DNA of 64,000 nucleotides, from contig CAJTYM010000003.1 of NCBI GenBank assembly GCA_910583835.1, positions 62,001-126,000 on the forward strand, in the 5' to 3' direction. Each line of letters starts with the position of its first letter. The first letter of the stretch is position 1. A program made the translations under genes and the position numbers. The notes below the pieces were generated by a model that did not search any database, had not been told where the DNA came from, and saw nothing but the letters and a program-made list of their open reading frames with translations. The DNA comes from an uncultured Lachnospiraceae bacterium (GTDB lineage: Bacteria; Bacillota; Clostridia; Lachnospirales; Lachnospiraceae). Below, piece after piece: positions 61,785-64,000 of the stretch.

Positions 61785-62993
61785 TTATCCCGCGTAACGC
61801 AGCGCATCAATCGGCTTCTTGTTCGCCGCCTTGTTTGCCGGATACAGCCCGAACACAACGCCAATCAGCCCGGAAAATGCGACTGACAGCAGTGCAACCT
61901 TGCTGTTCATGGACACGCTCAAGGCAGAGCCCATAATACTCCCTATCACCTGCAGCGCTATCCAGGAAGAAATGATGCCCATCAGGCAGCCAGAAAGGCT
62001 CACAATCACTGCTTCCATGAGAAACTGCAGCATAATGCTGCCCTTACCCGCTCCGATTGCTTTGCGGATGCCAATCTCTTTCGTGCGCTCTGTCACTGAC
62101 ACGAGCATGATATTCATAATTCCAATGCCGCCGACAAAGAGGGAAATTGCTGCAATTCCGCCCAGCATCATGGACATGGTGTTTCCTGCCTGTTCCATTG
62201 CCTCCATAACCTCCGACTGGTTTTGGATGGAAAATGCATCCTCATCATTCGCAAAACGCCCCAGAAGAATCTCTTCCAATTTCGCTTCTGCCAGATCCAT
62301 GGACTCCTCATCTGCCGAAGACACATAAAACTGCGTAATTTCCAGAACATTGTCCATAATCTTGCCTAAGGCAGGATAGGGAATATAGCCCTCCAGCACA
62401 ACCGTTTCCGAACTGTCATCACTGCTTTTAATTGCCATTGCGGAAGATGGGGATGCCGATTCCTCAGACAATACGCCGATTACCAAAAATGACTTCCCAT
62501 CCAGCGAAAGGCTCTCCCCCGCGACATCTGCCCTCCCAAAAAATTCCACTGCTGTATCATAGGAAAGCACAATCACGTAAGAACGGTTTTCTAAATCTGT
62601 CTGCTTTAAAATCCTGCCCGCATACAAATCCATATCCATAATTGCAAAATACCCGCCGCTGGTACCATATACGTTGATAGTTCCACTGGTATACCCGGTC
62701 TTGGCAGTGACGCTCCCCCTGCCTACAGGGGCAGCCTGTGCAAATTCTTCTGCCGCAAATAATTCCATGAATTCTGCAAGCTTTAAGGGATTTTCCTTAT
62801 TATCTGAAATCCGCGCACTGAGATAATTGCTTCCCATCTGAGAAATCTGGCTGGTAACGGAATTTCCAGCGCCATCTGCAAGCGACACTAAGATAATCAG
62901 CGCTGCCACTCCAATGATAATCCCCAACATCGTAAGGAATGTCCGCATTTTATTGGCACAGACTGCATTCCATGCCATCTTTCCTGTCTGCAT
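61785..62993 (-). CDS. MacB-type ABC transporter permease
   Basis: 402 residues: an N-terminal helix (TFLTMLGIIIGVAALIILVSL), a periplasm-like outer domain (about 45-270) and a C-terminal FtsX domain with three helices and the motif VTERTKEIGIRKAIGAGKGSIMLQF. The architecture fits MacB/YknZ mechanotransmission exporters that push peptides or toxins out with an adaptor protein. It overlaps the ATPase gene by 44 bases. Third gene of the tripartite operon. Confidence 0.92.
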   Translation of the reverse strand: MQTGKMAWNAVCANKMRTFLTMLGIIIGVAALIILVSLADGAGNSVTSQISQMGSNYLSARISDNKENPLKLAEFMELFAAEEFAQAAPVGRGSVTAKTGYTSGTINVYGTSGGYFAIMDMDLYAGRILKQTDLENRSYVIVLSYDTAVEFFGRADVAGESLSLDGKSFLVIGVLSEESASPSSAMAIKSSDDSSETVVLEGYIPYPALGKIMDNVLEITQFYVSSADEESMDLAEAKLEEILLGRFANDEDAFSIQNQSEVMEAMEQAGNTMSMMLGGIAAISLFVGGIGIMNIMLVSVTERTKEIGIRKAIGAGKGSIMLQFLMEAVIVSLSGCLMGIISSWIALQVIGSIMGSALSVSMNSKVALLSVAFSGLIGVVFGLYPANKAANKKPIDALRYAG

Positions 62994-63663
62994 CTCCTTC
63001 TTCCTCCTTTACCTTGCCATCCCGGATATGGATTTTACGCTCCGCCTCCCCGGCAATCTGATTGTCATGGGTAATCAATACAATTGTGTTACCTGCCTCA
63101 TGAAGGGTATGGAACAAACCCATTATCTCCTGCCCGGTCTTGGTATCAAGATTTCCGGTCGGCTCATCTGCGAGAAACAACGAGGGCATCGTTACCAGGG
63201 CGCGGGCAATTGCCACCCTCTGCTGCTGGCCACCTGATAACTGCGTGGGCAGATGCTTTTTGCGGTTGGAAAGCTCTACCTGCTCCAATGCCTCATTGAC
63301 TCTGCGTTTGCGCTCCTGGGAAGGAAGTTTTTGGTAAATCAGCGGCAGTTCCACATTTTCCTCCGCCGTCAGCCGCGGCAGCAGATTGAAATTCTGGAAA
63401 ATAAAGCCTATCTTGCGGTTGCGTATCCTTGCCAGCTCCCTTTCCGAATAATGTTCCACTAAAATTCCGTCCAGTATATAATCTCCTTCGTCTGCATTAT
63501 CCAGACAGCCGATAATATTCATCATCGTAGACTTGCCGCTGCCCGAAGGTCCTACGATGCTGACAAATTCTCCGCGCCGGATTTCCATACTGGCATGGTC
63601 TAACGCATATACTTTATCATTTCCCATCTCATATATCTTGGAAACTTCACGTAACTGAATCAT
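62950..63663 (-). CDS. MacB/LolD-type ABC transporter ATP-binding subunit
   Basis: 237 residues: Walker A GPSGSGKST, Q-loop IGFIFQNFNLLP, signature LSGGQQQRVAIARAL, Walker B LFLADEPTGNLD and switch His (LITHD). The Pro-Thr-Gly-Asn-Leu-Asp form and spacing fit the LolD/MacB/YknY group. It starts 14 bases after the adaptor stop. Confidence 0.95.
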   Translation of the reverse strand: MIQLREVSKIYEMGNDKVYALDHASMEIRRGEFVSIVGPSGSGKSTMMNIIGCLDNADEGDYILDGILVEHYSERELARIRNRKIGFIFQNFNLLPRLTAEENVELPLIYQKLPSQERKRRVNEALEQVELSNRKKHLPTQLSGGQQQRVAIARALVTMPSLFLADEPTGNLDTKTGQEIMGLFHTLHEAGNTIVLITHDNQIAGEAERKIHIRDGKVKEEEGDADRKDGMECSLCQ

Positions 63664-63677
63664 CTCAGACCTCCTCG

Positions 63678-64000
63678 CTACTGATTGCCTGGTCTTCCAC
63701 CACCTGGCATATCTCCTCCACCCGGCATTCCGCCTCCGTCTGGCATCCCACCATTTGGCATATCTCCCATATCCCCTTTCGGACCGCCTTCCATGCCGCC
63801 AAATCCTTGGGATTCTTTCTGTCCGGAGATATTTCCAAGCCTCTGGTAATAAACCTTATCTCCCTCTGACAATCCTTCGGTGATTTCCACCGTGCTCCCA
63901 TCCGACAGACCGGTAGTCACTTCCTGCTCGCCGGCAAGGTTTCCCTCACTGTCGGCCTGCGTATATACAAATACTTTCGTGCCACGCTCCTGAAGCGCAT
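63678..64000 (-). CDS. Efflux adaptor (HlyD/MacA-like), C-terminal end (partial)
   Basis: The gene enters from the right edge; about 107 residues are visible. It starts within ALQERGTKVFVYTQ and continues EVTTGLSDGSTVEITEGLSEGDKVYYQRLG, the membrane-proximal beta domain of MacA-type adaptors, and ends with a Gly/Met/Pro-rich tail (GGMPDGGGMPGGGDM). It would link the MacB-like pair to the outside of the cell. First visible gene of the operon; its start is outside the window. Confidence 0.88.
   Translation of the reverse strand, partial: ALQERGTKVFVYTQADSEGNLAGEQEVTTGLSDGSTVEITEGLSEGDKVYYQRLGNISGQKESQGFGGMEGGPKGDMGDMPNGGMPDGGGMPGGGDMPGGGRPGNQ

Overview
The window reads as chromosomal DNA from an anaerobic gut Firmicute of the family Lachnospiraceae (Clostridium cluster XIVa). 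This rests on established family associations: DUF4474 and DUF6033 proteins, a NifU-like scaffold beside a GGGtGRT protein, a B12-dependent MetH with its activation domain on a separate gene, a clostridial glucosaminidase with fibronectin repeats, and strong AGGAGG-type ribosome sites. Genus cannot be fixed from the sequence. No rRNA, tRNA or CRISPR array was seen. Most genes lie on the minus strand.

Layout. 0-14 kb: end of a histidine kinase, a coiled-coil FlxA-like protein, a 1404-residue secreted subtilisin-like protease, a cloverleaf-like inverted-repeat element, a phosphoesterase/DUF4474 pair, the metF / MetH-activation / metH operon, a hairpin-rich non-coding stretch, a DUF6033 protein and an iron-sulfur flavoprotein. 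14-30 kb is an AT-richer accessory block. Its core is one minus-strand operon of eight genes behind a near-consensus promoter (26317-26345): a Cys-rich peptide precursor, two SPASM radical SAM enzymes, a PqqD-like peptide-binding protein, RdrA and RdrB (the RADAR anti-phage pair), a B12-type radical SAM enzyme and a UvrA2-like ABC ATPase. Next to it are a TetR/CPBP-protease/PEBP operon with a likely operator and an FRG-domain protein with a small partner.

30-50 kb is mostly housekeeping: NifU-like/GGGtGRT pair, glucosaminidase, ABC exporter with an operator-like dyad, left-handed beta-helix protein, topoisomerase III, an ATPase with a decayed P-loop, asd, an ADH/queH/argH cluster, a VanY-like peptidase, an SGNH-like protein and an ABC importer without a binding protein. 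50-56 kb holds an SPFH / membrane protein / TIR operon, which looks like another defence or stress system. 56-59 kb is a scar zone: an lgt remnant, the 3' end of an XRE regulator, a frameshifted small gene, an rtcB cluster and a decayed copy of the ABC importer at 48-50 kb. 59-64 kb: Uma2 nuclease-like protein, a MATE transporter behind a riboswitch-like leader, an SCP2 protein and a MacB-type tripartite ABC exporter running off the window.

The most interesting point is the RADAR pair placed inside a transcription unit with a complete RiPP-type maturation set. I know of no description of this arrangement. Assignments rest on motifs read by eye; no searches were run.
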